A stretch of 64,000 nucleotides of DNA from Flavobacterium sp. MC2016-06 (GCF_009711165.2 NZ_WMID02000025.1:1-64000); one strand, 5' to 3'. Shown: positions 1-8,254, counted from the stretch's first letter. Notes: generated by a model not told the origin, from the letters alone. Program-made: numbers and translations.

Positions 1-84
1 TTGAAACTTGAAACTTGAAACTTGAAACTTGAAACTTGAAACTTGAAACTTGAAACTTGAAACTTGAAACTTGAAACTTGAAAC
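1..84. repeat. Tandem heptamer repeat (TTGAAAC)12
   Basis: Twelve perfect copies of the 7-bp unit TTGAAAC fill positions 1-84 and probably continue upstream of the window. The array ends 8 bp before the rsmG stop codon, so it lies at the 3' side of that gene. The same unit recurs in short, imperfect form next to clpX (47896 onward) and between clpP and tig (48757-48825). The unit is far too short for a CRISPR repeat and there are no spacers. Perfect copies suggest recent slippage growth. Confidence 0.95.
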
Positions 85-92
85 AAAAAAAT

Positions 93-722
93 CTAAGCTT
101 TAAACTTCAAAGGTAAATGCACCACTTTTTTAGTCTCAAAAAATTCATCCTCAAAAATAGTAGACAAATCATATAAAGAAGCATTCGGAAAATCTTTCAA
201 TTCTTCTGCCAAATCACCACCTTTAAGATACAAAATTCCATTTTTTAAAGCGTGTTTATGTTGTTTTTTGATTTTATCCTTTATCCAAGAAACAAAATCA
301 GGCATATTCGTTACAGCACGACTTACAATAAAGTCAAAATCACCTTTTGCATTTTCAGCACGCAATTGTTCTGCTTTTACATTTTTCAATTCCAAAGCAT
401 CAACAACACCTTGAACTACTTTTATTTTTTTGGCTATAACATCAATCAAATAAAAACGAGTTTCTGGAAAAAGTATTGCTAACGGAATTCCAGGAAATCC
501 ACCACCGGTTCCAACATCTAAAACAGTTGTTCCTGGCTCAAACTTCATGACTTTAGCTATTCCAAGCGAATGTAAAACGTGTTTTGTATATAAGGCATCA
601 ATGTCTTTTCTTGAAATAACATTGATTTTTTCATTCCAATCGTGATATAAAAAATCTAATTTTTGAAATTGTTCGATTTGAATCTCGGTCAAATCAGGAA
701 AATATTTCAGAATCTCATCCAT
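93..722 (-). CDS. rsmG: 16S rRNA (guanine-N7)-methyltransferase RsmG (GidB)
   Basis: This SAM-dependent enzyme methylates N7 of G527 (E. coli numbering) in the 530 loop of 16S rRNA. The 209-residue protein has the usual family length. The Rossmann SAM-binding motif LDVGTGGGFPGIP is at residues 68-80, and a FIVSRAV segment typical of RsmG is at about 131-137. The start codon at 722 is the only sensible one, because it opens the conserved N-terminal helix. It is transcribed away from the desaturase gene, with a 107-bp divergent region between them. Loss of RsmG is known in other bacteria to give low-level streptomycin resistance; nothing here suggests inactivation. Family assignment is confident. 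Confidence 0.95.
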   Translation of the reverse strand: MDEILKYFPDLTEIQIEQFQKLDFLYHDWNEKINVISRKDIDALYTKHVLHSLGIAKVMKFEPGTTVLDVGTGGGFPGIPLAILFPETRFYLIDVIAKKIKVVQGVVDALELKNVKAEQLRAENAKGDFDFIVSRAVTNMPDFVSWIKDKIKKQHKHALKNGILYLKGGDLAEELKDFPNASLYDLSTIFEDEFFETKKVVHLPLKFKA

Positions 723-738
723 TGCTATAAATTTTTAA

Positions 739-746
739 CAAAAGTA
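739..746 (-). promoter_or_regulatory. Candidate -7 box for rsmG
   Basis: On the minus strand TACTTTTG matches the Bacteroidota -7 consensus TAnnTTTG and lies 17 bp before the rsmG start. No well-placed -33 TTG is seen; the nearest gives a gap of about 26 bp. The call rests on the box alone. Confidence 0.35.
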
Positions 747-777
747 CTACTTTACTATTGAAATATTTAACTCAATT

Positions 778-810
778 TTGCAAATTGAAAATTTATAATA
801 ATTACCTTTG
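778..810 (+). promoter_or_regulatory. Predicted promoter of the desaturase gene
   Basis: TACCTTTG at 803-810 matches the Bacteroidota -7 box TAnnTTTG. A TTTG whose TTG is at 778-780 lies 22 bp upstream, a fair -33 element. The start codon follows at 830, leaving a short leader of about 15 nt. Confidence 0.55.
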
Positions 811-829
811 AAAACTATTTAAATTAATT

Positions 830-1927
830 ATGAATAACACTGCGCCAACATTTGCTAAGCAAGACAATCTGAAGTTTTTCAGAACACTTAATTCTCGGGT
901 AAACAATTACTTCAAAGAGAATAACATTCAGAAAACTGGAAACTGGAAGCTGCACCTTAAAGCTGTTATTCTGTTTGCTGTTTTCCTGACTCCTTATTTT
1001 TTAATTCTAACATTAAACATGCCTTTTTGGGCACAATTGTTACTAAATATTCTTATGGGTGTCGGAATGGCCGGAATCGGAATGAATGTAATGCACGACG
1101 GAAATCACGGATCTTACTCTTCTAAGTCTTGGATTAACAAGATTATGGGCGGAAGTATTTACGTATTAGCTGGAAATGTTCACAATTGGCAAGTACAACA
1201 TAATGTTTTACACCACACTTATACTAACATTCACGGTCACGATGAAGATCTAGATGCAGGAAGAATTATTCGTTTTACTCAAAACGCAGAATGGCACCGT
1301 TTTCATAAATTCCAACACTACTATTCTTTCTTTTTATACGGGTTATTGACTTTTAATTGGGCTTTAACAACCGATTTCAAGCAAATGAAAAACTATCTGA
1401 AAAGAAAATTATCTTACGGAACGCCTCAAAATCCAACTAAATTATGGACTGTTTTGGTGATTACAAAAATCATTTATGTTTTAATCTGGATTGTAATTCC
1501 AATTCTTTTAAATGTAGCTTGGTGGAAAGTTCTTGTTGGCTTTTTTGTAATGCATTATACAGCAGGATTAATTTTGAGTATTGTTTTTCAATTGGCGCAC
1601 GTAGTAGAAGAAACTTCAAATCCTGTCCCAAATGAAAATGGCGAAATCGAAAATACCTGGGCAATTCATCAATTGTATACAACGGCAAATTTTGCTCCAA
1701 AAAACAAAATAATCAACTGGTTTACAGGTGGATTAAATCACCAGATTGAACATCATATTTTCCCAAATATCAGTCATATTCACTATGGTAAAATTGCTGA
1801 AATCGTAAAACAGACTGCAAAAGAATGCAACTTACCTTATTATGAATTCAAAACCATGACAGGTGCTGTTATTGCACATTACAAGCATTTAAAAGATCTT
1901 GGAATGAAACCAGAATTATCTGTTTAA
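830..1927 (+). CDS. Membrane fatty acid (acyl-lipid/acyl-CoA) desaturase
   Basis: This is an integral-membrane di-iron enzyme that inserts a double bond into acyl chains using O2 and an electron donor. All three histidine boxes are present: HDGNH at residues 89-93, HNVLHH at 124-129 and HQIEHH at 304-309. The third box in the HQIEHH form is typical of the front-end (delta-6-like) desaturase group, but no cytochrome b5 domain is fused. Two hydrophobic hairpins, near residues 43-85 and 215-260, would anchor it in the inner membrane. A predicted promoter lies directly upstream. The likely role is membrane fluidity or unsaturated fatty acid synthesis. Regioselectivity cannot be read from sequence, and the Q in the third box does not prove delta-6 activity. 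Confidence 0.9.
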   Translation: MNNTAPTFAKQDNLKFFRTLNSRVNNYFKENNIQKTGNWKLHLKAVILFAVFLTPYFLILTLNMPFWAQLLLNILMGVGMAGIGMNVMHDGNHGSYSSKSWINKIMGGSIYVLAGNVHNWQVQHNVLHHTYTNIHGHDEDLDAGRIIRFTQNAEWHRFHKFQHYYSFFLYGLLTFNWALTTDFKQMKNYLKRKLSYGTPQNPTKLWTVLVITKIIYVLIWIVIPILLNVAWWKVLVGFFVMHYTAGLILSIVFQLAHVVEETSNPVPNENGEIENTWAIHQLYTTANFAPKNKIINWFTGGLNHQIEHHIFPNISHIHYGKIAEIVKQTAKECNLPYYEFKTMTGAVIAHYKHLKDLGMKPELSV

Positions 1928-1999
1928 AAACTAAAAAAAATCTATTAATAATAACCTCCTTAATTAAAGTTGAAATTAAGGACATTCAAAATTTTTATA

Positions 2000-3190
2000 A
2001 TGAATCATATTCTTTCGGACAGAATTAACAACTTAGCGACTTCACAAACATTAGCAATGGCTGCTTTAGCTCGCGAATTAAAAGCACAAGGAAAAGACAT
2101 TATCAGTTTAAGTTTAGGTGAGCCTGACTTTAATACACCAGACTTTATCAAAGAAGCTGTAAAAAAAGCAGTTGATGAAAATTATAGCACATATTCTCCA
2201 GTTGAAGGTTATTTAGAATTGAGAGAAGCAATTTGCAGAAAATTCAAAAGAGACAATAATTTAGAGTACAAACCAACTCAAATCGTAGTTTCTACAGGAG
2301 CAAAACAATCTTTATACAACATTGCACAAGTAATGTTAAACGATGGTGACGAGGTTATTTTGCCTGCACCTTACTGGGTTTCTTACTTCGAAATCGTAAA
2401 ACTTTCTGGAGGAGTTCCGGTTGAAGTTCCAACGTCTGTAGAAACTGATTTCAAAATGACACCTGAGCAATTAGAGGCAGCAATCACACCAAAAACAAAA
2501 ATGATGTGGTTCAGTTCTCCTTGTAATCCTTCTGGATCTGTTTACAGCAGAGAAGAATTAACAGCGCTTGCAAAAGTTTTAGAAAAACACCCAAATATAT
2601 ATGTAGTTTCAGATGAGATTTATGAGCACATCAATTTCTCAGGAACTTTCTGCAGTATCGGTTCAATTCCTGGAATGTTAGAAAGAACAATTACTGTAAA
2701 CGGAGTTGCAAAAGCATTTGCAATGACAGGATACAGAATTGGTTACATTGGCGCTCCGGAATTTATTGCAAAAGCGTGTACAAAAATTCAAGGGCAAGTA
2801 ACTTCAGGAGCAAACTCTGTAGCACAACGCGCTACAATTACAGCAGTAGATGCAGATCCAAGTGTATTAAATCACATGGTACAAGCATTCCATACCCGTA
2901 GAGATTTAGTTGTTGGATTATTAAAAGAAATTCCAGGAGTAAAAATCAATGTTCCAGAAGGAGCATTTTACGTTTTCCCAGACGTTTCTTCTTTCTTCGG
3001 AAAAACTTTAAAAGGAACTGAAATTAAAGATGCAAATGATTTATCAATGTATCTTTTAGGAGAAGCTAACGTTGCAACAGTAACTGGTGATGCATTCGGA
3101 AATCCGAACTGTATCCGTTTTTCTTACGCAACAAGCGACGATATCTTAAAAGAAGCATTACGCAGAATCAAAGAAGCTTTAGCTGCTTAA
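2000..3190 (+). CDS. Pyridoxal-phosphate aminotransferase, class I (aspartate aminotransferase type)
   Basis: This fold-type I PLP enzyme probably transfers the amino group between aspartate and 2-oxoglutarate. I chose the ATG at 2000 (396 residues) over an in-frame TTG at 1970, because family members begin at the LSDRINNLATSQT segment. The SPCNPSG motif is at about residues 173-179, the PLP-contacting SDEIY at 204-208, and the Schiff-base lysine in NGVAKAFAMTGYRIGY at about 238. The length matches subgroup I-gamma bacterial aspartate aminotransferases, some of which also use prephenate or aromatic substrates. It is monocistronic, bounded by the desaturase upstream and a strong terminator at 3214-3246. 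Exact substrate preference is inferred. Confidence 0.88.
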   Translation: MNHILSDRINNLATSQTLAMAALARELKAQGKDIISLSLGEPDFNTPDFIKEAVKKAVDENYSTYSPVEGYLELREAICRKFKRDNNLEYKPTQIVVSTGAKQSLYNIAQVMLNDGDEVILPAPYWVSYFEIVKLSGGVPVEVPTSVETDFKMTPEQLEAAITPKTKMMWFSSPCNPSGSVYSREELTALAKVLEKHPNIYVVSDEIYEHINFSGTFCSIGSIPGMLERTITVNGVAKAFAMTGYRIGYIGAPEFIAKACTKIQGQVTSGANSVAQRATITAVDADPSVLNHMVQAFHTRRDLVVGLLKEIPGVKINVPEGAFYVFPDVSSFFGKTLKGTEIKDANDLSMYLLGEANVATVTGDAFGNPNCIRFSYATSDDILKEALRRIKEALAA

Positions 3191-3213
3191 TCAAGATTCA
3201 AATTTATATAAAC

Positions 3214-3246
3214 GAAGCCTCAGGAATTTTCTTGAGGCTTTTTTTT
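3214..3246 (+). terminator. Rho-independent terminator after the aminotransferase
   Basis: A GCCTCA / TGAGGC hairpin with a short loop is followed by eight T residues, 24 bp after the aminotransferase stop codon. Confidence 0.85.
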
Positions 3247-3247
3247 A

Positions 3248-3271
3248 TGGCGTGGCCTTCGGCGGGCTCAA
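3248..3271 (-). repeat. Decayed 3' fragment of the intergenic structured element
   Basis: Read on the minus strand, this stretch has GAGCCCG, a GGCC-type mini hairpin and a CACGCC end. It resembles the 3' part of the element at 6246-6333 and 41520-41608 (ATAGCCCGACCC, hairpin, CAYGCCC). The 5' two thirds are missing. It is read as a truncated relic; the similarity is short, so confidence is modest. Confidence 0.4.
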
Positions 3272-3291
3272 TGTCATTAAGTTAAGCTATT

Positions 3292-3367
3292 TTTTCACGC
3301 AGATTTCGCAGATTTGGCAGATTTTTTTATTCCAATTCCGCTAAAATCTGCGAAATCTGCGTGAAAA
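3292..3367. repeat. Perfect 24-bp inverted repeat, CACGCAGATTTCGCAGAT family
   Basis: The arms 3292-3315 and 3344-3367 are exact inverted copies around a 28-bp centre. Each arm is built from the repeated word CGCAGATTT. Related but degenerate copies occur at 6519-6562 and 10712-10808. Together with the terminator and the relic element it fills most of the 300-bp gap 3191-3490. I see no gene in that gap. Confidence 0.9.
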
Positions 3368-3490
3368 TTAAATTATAGTTTTACAAAATTCCCATTCTAC
3401 AATATTATAAATAACACGTAAAATTCTGTAAAACAAAATACTACATAAAATTACAACTTTGTATTATTAATAATTTTAAAAATTATAGTC

Positions 3491-3949
3491 ATGATACATA
3501 CCGATCAAACAACCGAGGAAACTGTAAGCACTTTAAACGGATTAATTTCAATTCTTGAAGACGGAAAACTAGGATATACAAATGCAGCCGAGCATGTAGA
3601 AAACCTAAACATCAAAGCCGATTTTATAGAGTATGCACGCGAACGTGCTTTATTTATTGTAGAAATACAAGATGAGATCAACAAATTAGGAAAATCTACT
3701 GATACTTCTGGCGGAGGTCCATTAGGAACTTTACACCGCACTTGGATTGATATTAAATCTTCGTTTACTGGTGGAGATACCGAAGCCATTATCAATGCTT
3801 GTGTAACAGGAGAAGAAGCTGCTATTGAAAAATACAAAAAAGCATTAGAAGAAAACCATCTTGAGTATAATCAAGTCGCTATTGTTTCAAGACAATTGGA
3901 TAATATTGTAAATACTTTATCACAAATTAAAATGAAAAAATCGTCTTAA
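3491..3949 (+). CDS. PA2169/DUF2383 family four-helix-bundle protein
   Basis: This 152-residue soluble protein is predicted to be almost all helix and has no signal peptide. The N-terminal ETVSTLNGLISILEDGKLGY and the ERALFIVEIQDEINKLG segment match the PA2169-type, ferritin-like DUF2383 family. The glycine-rich link STDTSGGGPLGTLHRTW, residues 74-90, is also characteristic. No biochemical role is established for the family; related proteins are often stress-induced, and that is the only hint. It is flanked on both sides by terminators or repeats, so it is probably a single-gene transcript. The start at 3491 is the first ATG and fits the family. Confidence 0.75.
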   Translation: MIHTDQTTEETVSTLNGLISILEDGKLGYTNAAEHVENLNIKADFIEYARERALFIVEIQDEINKLGKSTDTSGGGPLGTLHRTWIDIKSSFTGGDTEAIINACVTGEEAAIEKYKKALEENHLEYNQVAIVSRQLDNIVNTLSQIKMKKSS

Positions 3950-3970
3950 TTGTTTAGACAATTTTTCCTC

Positions 3971-4008
3971 AAAAAACCACTTCTTTTATTAAAAAGAAGT
4001 GGTTTTTT
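3971..4008 (+). terminator. Rho-independent terminator after the PA2169-like gene
   Basis: AAAACCACTTCTTTT pairs with AAAAGAAGTGGTTTT and is followed by a T-rich run, 22 bp after the stop codon. Confidence 0.85.
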
Positions 4009-4212
4009 CTTTTATCAAAATAAAAAACATTTACCGCTCTCGATCATATTAACCAACTCAAGCTAAATAATTATTTGCAATCACATTTATCATCATTCCA
4101 TATTAAGTTAACAATTTCAAAAAAATCGCTTCAATACTAGCAAACTCAAATAATTTATTAGACCTTTGCACACTTTTTTCCGTGAATACCACAAAAGCCT
4201 AAAGTTCTAAAA

Positions 4213-6081
4213 ATGAAGAAGAAGATTGAAATATTAGCTCCAGCTAAAGATTTAATTGGTGGAATCGCTGCCATAAATAGTGGCGCCGATGCCGTTTATA
4301 TTGGTGCACCATTATATGGAGCACGTTCTAATGCTACAAACTCAATTGAAGATGTTGCAGCATTAGTAAAATATGCGCATTTATTTAACGCTCAGATTTT
4401 TGTAGTAATCAATACCATTTTATACGACAACGAATTAGAAACGTGTCGCGCAATGATTTGGGAATTATACAATATTGGTGTCGATGCCTTAATCATTCAA
4501 GACATGGCGATTATGGAAATGGACTTACCTCCTATCGTACTTCACGCCAGCACACAAGCCAATAATCGTGATGCCGATAAAATCAAATTCCTTAAAGATG
4601 CCGGAATCAAACGTGTCGTTTTAGCGCGCGAATTAAACTTGCATCAAATTAAAACAATCTACGATCACGCAGATGTTGAATTAGAATTTTTCGTTACAGG
4701 TGCATTATGTGTATCATTTAGCGGAAACTGTTATATGAGTGTCGCTAACGGAGAAAGAAGTGCAAACCGTGGTTCTTGTGCCCAAAACTGTCGTTTACCT
4801 TATAACTTAATAGACGGAAACGGAGAAACTTTAATCAAAAACAGTCACTTACTTTCTATTAAAGATTTTGATGTTTCAGATCAAATTCCAAATCTGGTTG
4901 AAGCAGGAATTGTTTCTTTTAAAATTGAAGGACGTCTAAAAGACATCGTTTATGTAAAAAACAACGTTTCTTACTTACGCCAAAAATTAGATACTTTCTT
5001 AGAAGGAAGTGATAAATACACCAAAGCTTCTTCTGGAAAATGTACTTATACTTTTGATTCTGCTCTCGATAAAAGTTTCAATCGCGGTTACACAGACTAT
5101 TTTGTAAACGAAAGACACAGTTCAATTGGTTCTTGGGAAAGTCCAAAATCAAAAGGACAATATATTGGTAAATTAATAAAAACCGTTGGAAACGCTTACG
5201 AAATTGAAAACGGCGAATTATTAAACAATGGTGACGGACTTTGTTTCATCAACGAAAATAATGAAGCAGAAGGAATTTACGTCAACAAAGCCGAAAATGG
5301 TTTGGCTTATCCTAACGTTTTAAAAGAAATCAAAGACGGTACTTTTATTTATAGAAATAACGATGCCGCTTTCATTAAAATTGTAGAAAGAGAAGACAGT
5401 GCGGTACGTAAAATCAGTACCACTTTATTATTGACCGAAAACGAAAATGGTTTCGAATTAATCGCCACAGACGAAGACGGAAACGTAAGTACTGTGAATT
5501 TAGTTCATCCAAAAGAACAAACTAAAAACAACGAATCTATCGCAGAAAACTTTAAAACCAATTTGGCAAAAACTGGTTTTACTCCTTATACTGCAGACGA
5601 AATTGATGTAGTATTTTCTCAAAATTGGTTCTTACCTATTTCAAAAATCAATGAAATGAGAAGAACAGTTTTCGAGCAATTATCAGAAATTCGTTTAGCA
5701 AATTACAAACGTGAAGAACACCAAATGGTAAAAACTTCGCATCCTTATCCTGAAACGAAATTAGATTTCATGTACAATGTTGCCAACAAAACGGCTCGTA
5801 AATTCTACGAACGTCACGGCGTTACCGAAATCGAAAAAGCATTCGAATTACAATGGGATCCAGGAAAATCTCGTGTAATGACAACCAAATATTGCATCAA
5901 ATACGAATTAAAAAAATGTCCGATACACCAAAAAGACATTGTTGGTGTAAAAGTAAAAGAACCATTAGTACTAAAACAAGGCGAATTAGAATACAAACTA
6001 AAATTCAACTGTAAACCTTGTGAAATGGAAATTTGGGAAAAAGATGCCGAATTTGAAATTGAAGAAGATCATTTTCATTAA
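4213..6081 (+). CDS. U32 family (collagenase-like) protein, RlhA/TrhP type
   Basis: The family is named after a collagenase-like peptidase, but characterised bacterial members RlhA (YdcP) and TrhP (YegQ) make 5-hydroxycytidine in 23S rRNA and 5-hydroxyuridine in tRNA from a prephenate-derived donor. The 622-residue length, with a long C-terminal half, is closer to RlhA than to TrhP. The U32 core includes VLHASTQANNRD near residues 109-120 and the four cysteines C166, C173, C189 and C193, a likely metal or Fe-S site. A second cysteine set sits at the C-terminus (KKCPIHQKD and NCKPCEM). No signal peptide is present, which fits a cytoplasmic RNA-modifying enzyme. Which RNA it acts on is inference. 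Confidence 0.8.
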   Translation: MKKKIEILAPAKDLIGGIAAINSGADAVYIGAPLYGARSNATNSIEDVAALVKYAHLFNAQIFVVINTILYDNELETCRAMIWELYNIGVDALIIQDMAIMEMDLPPIVLHASTQANNRDADKIKFLKDAGIKRVVLARELNLHQIKTIYDHADVELEFFVTGALCVSFSGNCYMSVANGERSANRGSCAQNCRLPYNLIDGNGETLIKNSHLLSIKDFDVSDQIPNLVEAGIVSFKIEGRLKDIVYVKNNVSYLRQKLDTFLEGSDKYTKASSGKCTYTFDSALDKSFNRGYTDYFVNERHSSIGSWESPKSKGQYIGKLIKTVGNAYEIENGELLNNGDGLCFINENNEAEGIYVNKAENGLAYPNVLKEIKDGTFIYRNNDAAFIKIVEREDSAVRKISTTLLLTENENGFELIATDEDGNVSTVNLVHPKEQTKNNESIAENFKTNLAKTGFTPYTADEIDVVFSQNWFLPISKINEMRRTVFEQLSEIRLANYKREEHQMVKTSHPYPETKLDFMYNVANKTARKFYERHGVTEIEKAFELQWDPGKSRVMTTKYCIKYELKKCPIHQKDIVGVKVKEPLVLKQGELEYKLKFNCKPCEMEIWEKDAEFEIEEDHFH

Positions 6082-6091
6082 AAACACAAAA

Positions 6092-6123
6092 CCGATACAA
6101 ATTAGTATCGGTTTTTTTTATTC
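6092..6123 (+). terminator. Terminator after the U32 gene
   Basis: ACCGATAC and GTATCGGT flank a short AAATTA loop and are followed by seven or more T residues, about 10 bp after the stop codon. Confidence 0.8.
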
Positions 6124-6145
6124 CAACATAAATCATTTAAACGAT

Positions 6146-6209
6146 TGTCATCCTGAGCGAAGTCGAAGGATTATCGCGAAAAAAGGCTTCGACTTCGCTC
6201 AGCCTGACA
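6146..6209. repeat. TGTCATCCTGAG-type palindrome, copy 1
   Basis: The left arm starts TGTCATCCTGAGCGAAGTCG and the right arm is its near-exact complement ending CAGCCTGACA. Three further palindromes with the same outer words (TGTCATyyyGAG) occur at 6386-6488, 14504-14619 and 41666-41751. No ORF is associated. It may be a REP-like or MITE-like element. Confidence 0.85.
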
Positions 6210-6245
6210 CCAACTTTTACTTAAAAAATATTACCTTTTTATTTT

Positions 6246-6333
6246 GGGCGTGACCACAAGGGTCGGGCTATCCGTTACAAGTCCTCGCACTTCCTTCGTC
6301 AGGCTGTGGGCTTTCCACTTCTATCCCTCACGC
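6246..6333 (-). ncRNA. Structured intergenic element, copy B (candidate ncRNA)
   Basis: Read on the minus strand from 6333 to 6246, it starts GCGTGAGGGATAGAAGTGG and ends GGTCACGCCC. The outer GCGTGA and TCACGC can pair as a closing stem. Inside are the blocks GAGGGATAGAAGTGGAAA and AACGGATAGCCCGACCC, also found in the copy at 41520-41608. The two loops between and after these blocks differ in sequence between copies but can still fold. The transcribed strand is unknown, so strand here follows the conserved-block orientation. It lies between palindrome copies 1 and 2. A comparison with the Flavo-1 motif in Rfam is the obvious identity test. Confidence 0.55.
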
Positions 6334-6385
6334 AAATCGTAAAATGAGAACTATTTCGTTTATAATTACACTTGCATTCCACAAT

Positions 6386-6488
6386 TTTGTCATTTCGAGG
6401 AACGAGAAATCGCACTAGAATCTCTGTTGTAAAATCCTCAATCTTTGTCGAATCTCGTGTGCGATTTCTCGTTCCTCGAAATGACAAA
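6386..6488. repeat. TGTCATTTCGAG-type palindrome, copy 2
   Basis: Long inverted arms begin TTTGTCATTTCGAGGAACG and end with the exact complement. The arms extend about 30 bp into a GCGATTTCTCG stem, with a 40-bp centre. Short apparent ORFs crossing this region (for example 6299-6487) arise from the palindrome and are not genes. The rest of the 6082-6605 gap holds the terminator, copy 1, the structured element and a degenerate CGCAGATTT-family remnant at about 6519-6562. Confidence 0.9.
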
Positions 6489-6605
6489 CTATATGGTTAC
6501 TGAACATAAAAATTAATTTCACGATAAATTAAATCTGCCAAATCTCCAAAATCAGCGTGGGAATAAATTCCATTTTTTTATCTTTACTCACCAAACTAAA
6601 TTTAA

Positions 6606-7085
6606 ATGGAATCTAAAAACAATATTACCAAATATTCAATTATTGCAGGTATTTTAGTTTGCTCTTTTTTTCCAATTTTAATCTTTTCAGAAAGTTTTTT
6701 TGCCGATTTATGCAACCTAATATGTGATTTCGGTATATCCTGGAGTCCAATATTTTGGGGGATTTTATTTCCGGTATTTATCATTTTTATATTCTGGAAA
6801 ACCGCAAAAAAAATCAGTTTCTCATTAAACGAAATAACATACTTTAAAGCTTGCTCTCAATTTTCTTTTGGAGTAAGTTTAAAAATAACTATAGCCTTAT
6901 TCACAATTTATATAATCGGATTATTTGTAAATGGCATATCTGTTGTACTACATTCACAGCTTTATCATACGATTGCATTTTCAATAAAATTGATTTTATG
7001 CCTATCATTTTTATTAATGATTCTAACTTTTATAAGTAGTTTAATAATTATAAAAGCAAGCCAAAAAACTCCACCTTTAAATTAA
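6606..7085 (+). CDS. Hypothetical four-helix membrane protein
   Basis: This 159-residue protein is not recognised. Four hydrophobic stretches lie at about residues 9-28, 46-65, 88-112 and 121-150, pointing to an inner-membrane protein with little soluble part. It begins at an ATG preceded by TATCTTTA, one base off the -7 consensus, and ends 5 bp before purT, so the two may be co-transcribed. Codon use is AT-rich like its neighbours. No catalytic motif is visible and no function is proposed. The uninterrupted frame and tight spacing to purT favour a real gene. Confidence 0.6.
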   Translation: MESKNNITKYSIIAGILVCSFFPILIFSESFFADLCNLICDFGISWSPIFWGILFPVFIIFIFWKTAKKISFSLNEITYFKACSQFSFGVSLKITIALFTIYIIGLFVNGISVVLHSQLYHTIAFSIKLILCLSFLLMILTFISSLIIIKASQKTPPLN

Positions 7086-7090
7086 ACAAA

Positions 7091-8251
7091 ATGAAAATAC
7101 TACTTCTCGGTTCAGGCGAATTAGGAAAAGAATTCACAATAGCCGCACAAAGAATCGGACAAACTATAATTGCTGTTGACAGTTACGAAAATGCACCGGC
7201 AATGCAAGTTGCTCACGGTTTTGAAGTTATCAATATGCTCGACGGCGATGCTTTAGACAGAATTGTAGCCAAACATAAACCAGATTTTATTGTTCCCGAA
7301 ATAGAAGCCATTCGCACCGAACGTTTTTACGATTACGAAAAACAAGGCATAACAGTTGTTCCTTCAGCGAAAGCAGCAAACTTTACCATGAACCGTAAAG
7401 CCATTCGTGATTTAGCGTCAAAAGAATTAGGCTTAAAAACAGCCAAATATCAATACGCAACTTCGGCCGAAGAATTGCAAAAAGCCGTTCAGGAAGTTGG
7501 AATTCCGTGTGTTGTAAAGCCGTTAATGTCTTCTTCTGGAAAAGGACAATCGACAATCAAAAATCAAGAAGATATCCTTAAAGCCTGGGAATATGCTGTT
7601 GCAGGTTCACGCGGTGACGTTATCGAAGTTATTGTAGAAGCTTTTGTAAATTTTAATTCAGAAATTACCCTTCTTACGATTACTCAAAATAATAACCCAA
7701 CACTTTTTTGCGCTCCAATTGGCCACAGACAAGAACGTGGCGATTATCAAGAAAGCTGGCAGCCTGCAAAAGTTTCAGACAAAGATTTATATGAAGCACA
7801 AGATATGGCTGAAAAAATTACCGAAGCGCTTGGCGGAGCAGGACTTTTTGGTGTTGAATTTTTCTTAACAGACGAAGGGGTTTATTTCTCTGAACTTTCT
7901 CCACGTCCGCACGATACCGGAATGGTAACTTTGGCAGGAACGCAGAATTTTAACGAATTCGAATTGCATTTACGCGCTATTTTAAGTCTTCCAATTTTCG
8001 AAATTACTTTAGAAAAAGCGGGCGCAAGTGCCGTAATTTTAGCTTCAGAAAATTCAGAAAACCCAACCTTTACTGGAATCGAAAAAGTCGCATCTTTACC
8101 TAAAACAGATTTCAGAATTTTTGGAAAACCAACTTCAAGACCTTATCGCAGAATGGGCGTTGTTTTAAGTCATGATTCACTTGCAACTCCTATTGAAGAA
8201 ATTGTAGAACGTGCCAAAGCAACTTCAAAATTAATAACCGTAAATTCTTAA
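7091..8251 (+). CDS. purT: Formate-dependent phosphoribosylglycinamide formyltransferase (GAR transformylase 2)
   Basis: PurT makes formyl-GAR, the third step of purine synthesis, from GAR, formate and ATP, without a folate cofactor. The 386-residue length is normal. The N-terminal pre-ATP-grasp fold opens with [18 protein letters not shown]. The ATP-grasp lysine region [19 protein letters not shown] is at about residues 137-155, and the metal-binding [25 protein letters not shown] at about 255-280. It is followed at 3 bp by a DUF6370 gene, suggesting one transcript 7091-9159. PurT usually backs up the folate-dependent PurN, so the cell can use free formate. Confidence 0.95.
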   Translation: MKILLLGSGELGKEFTIAAQRIGQTIIAVDSYENAPAMQVAHGFEVINMLDGDALDRIVAKHKPDFIVPEIEAIRTERFYDYEKQGITVVPSAKAANFTMNRKAIRDLASKELGLKTAKYQYATSAEELQKAVQEVGIPCVVKPLMSSSGKGQSTIKNQEDILKAWEYAVAGSRGDVIEVIVEAFVNFNSEITLLTITQNNNPTLFCAPIGHRQERGDYQESWQPAKVSDKDLYEAQDMAEKITEALGGAGLFGVEFFLTDEGVYFSELSPRPHDTGMVTLAGTQNFNEFELHLRAILSLPIFEITLEKAGASAVILASENSENPTFTGIEKVASLPKTDFRIFGKPTSRPYRRMGVVLSHDSLATPIEEIVERAKATSKLITVNS

Positions 8252-8254
8252 ATA

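Noticed and set aside
1-84. Tandem repeats as a CRISPR array
   Set aside because: The unit is 7 bp with no spacers, and there are no cas genes in the window.
4213-6081. Call as a secreted collagenase
   Set aside because: No signal peptide, and characterised relatives modify RNA.
6020-6253. Open frame on the plus strand overlapping the U32 gene end
   Set aside because: It runs through the U32 C-terminus, a terminator and a palindrome, with no codon bias or family match.
6299-6487. Minus-strand open frame of 62 codons
   Set aside because: It arises from the palindrome at 6386-6488 and the structured element; its arginine-rich product is a by-product of the repeat.
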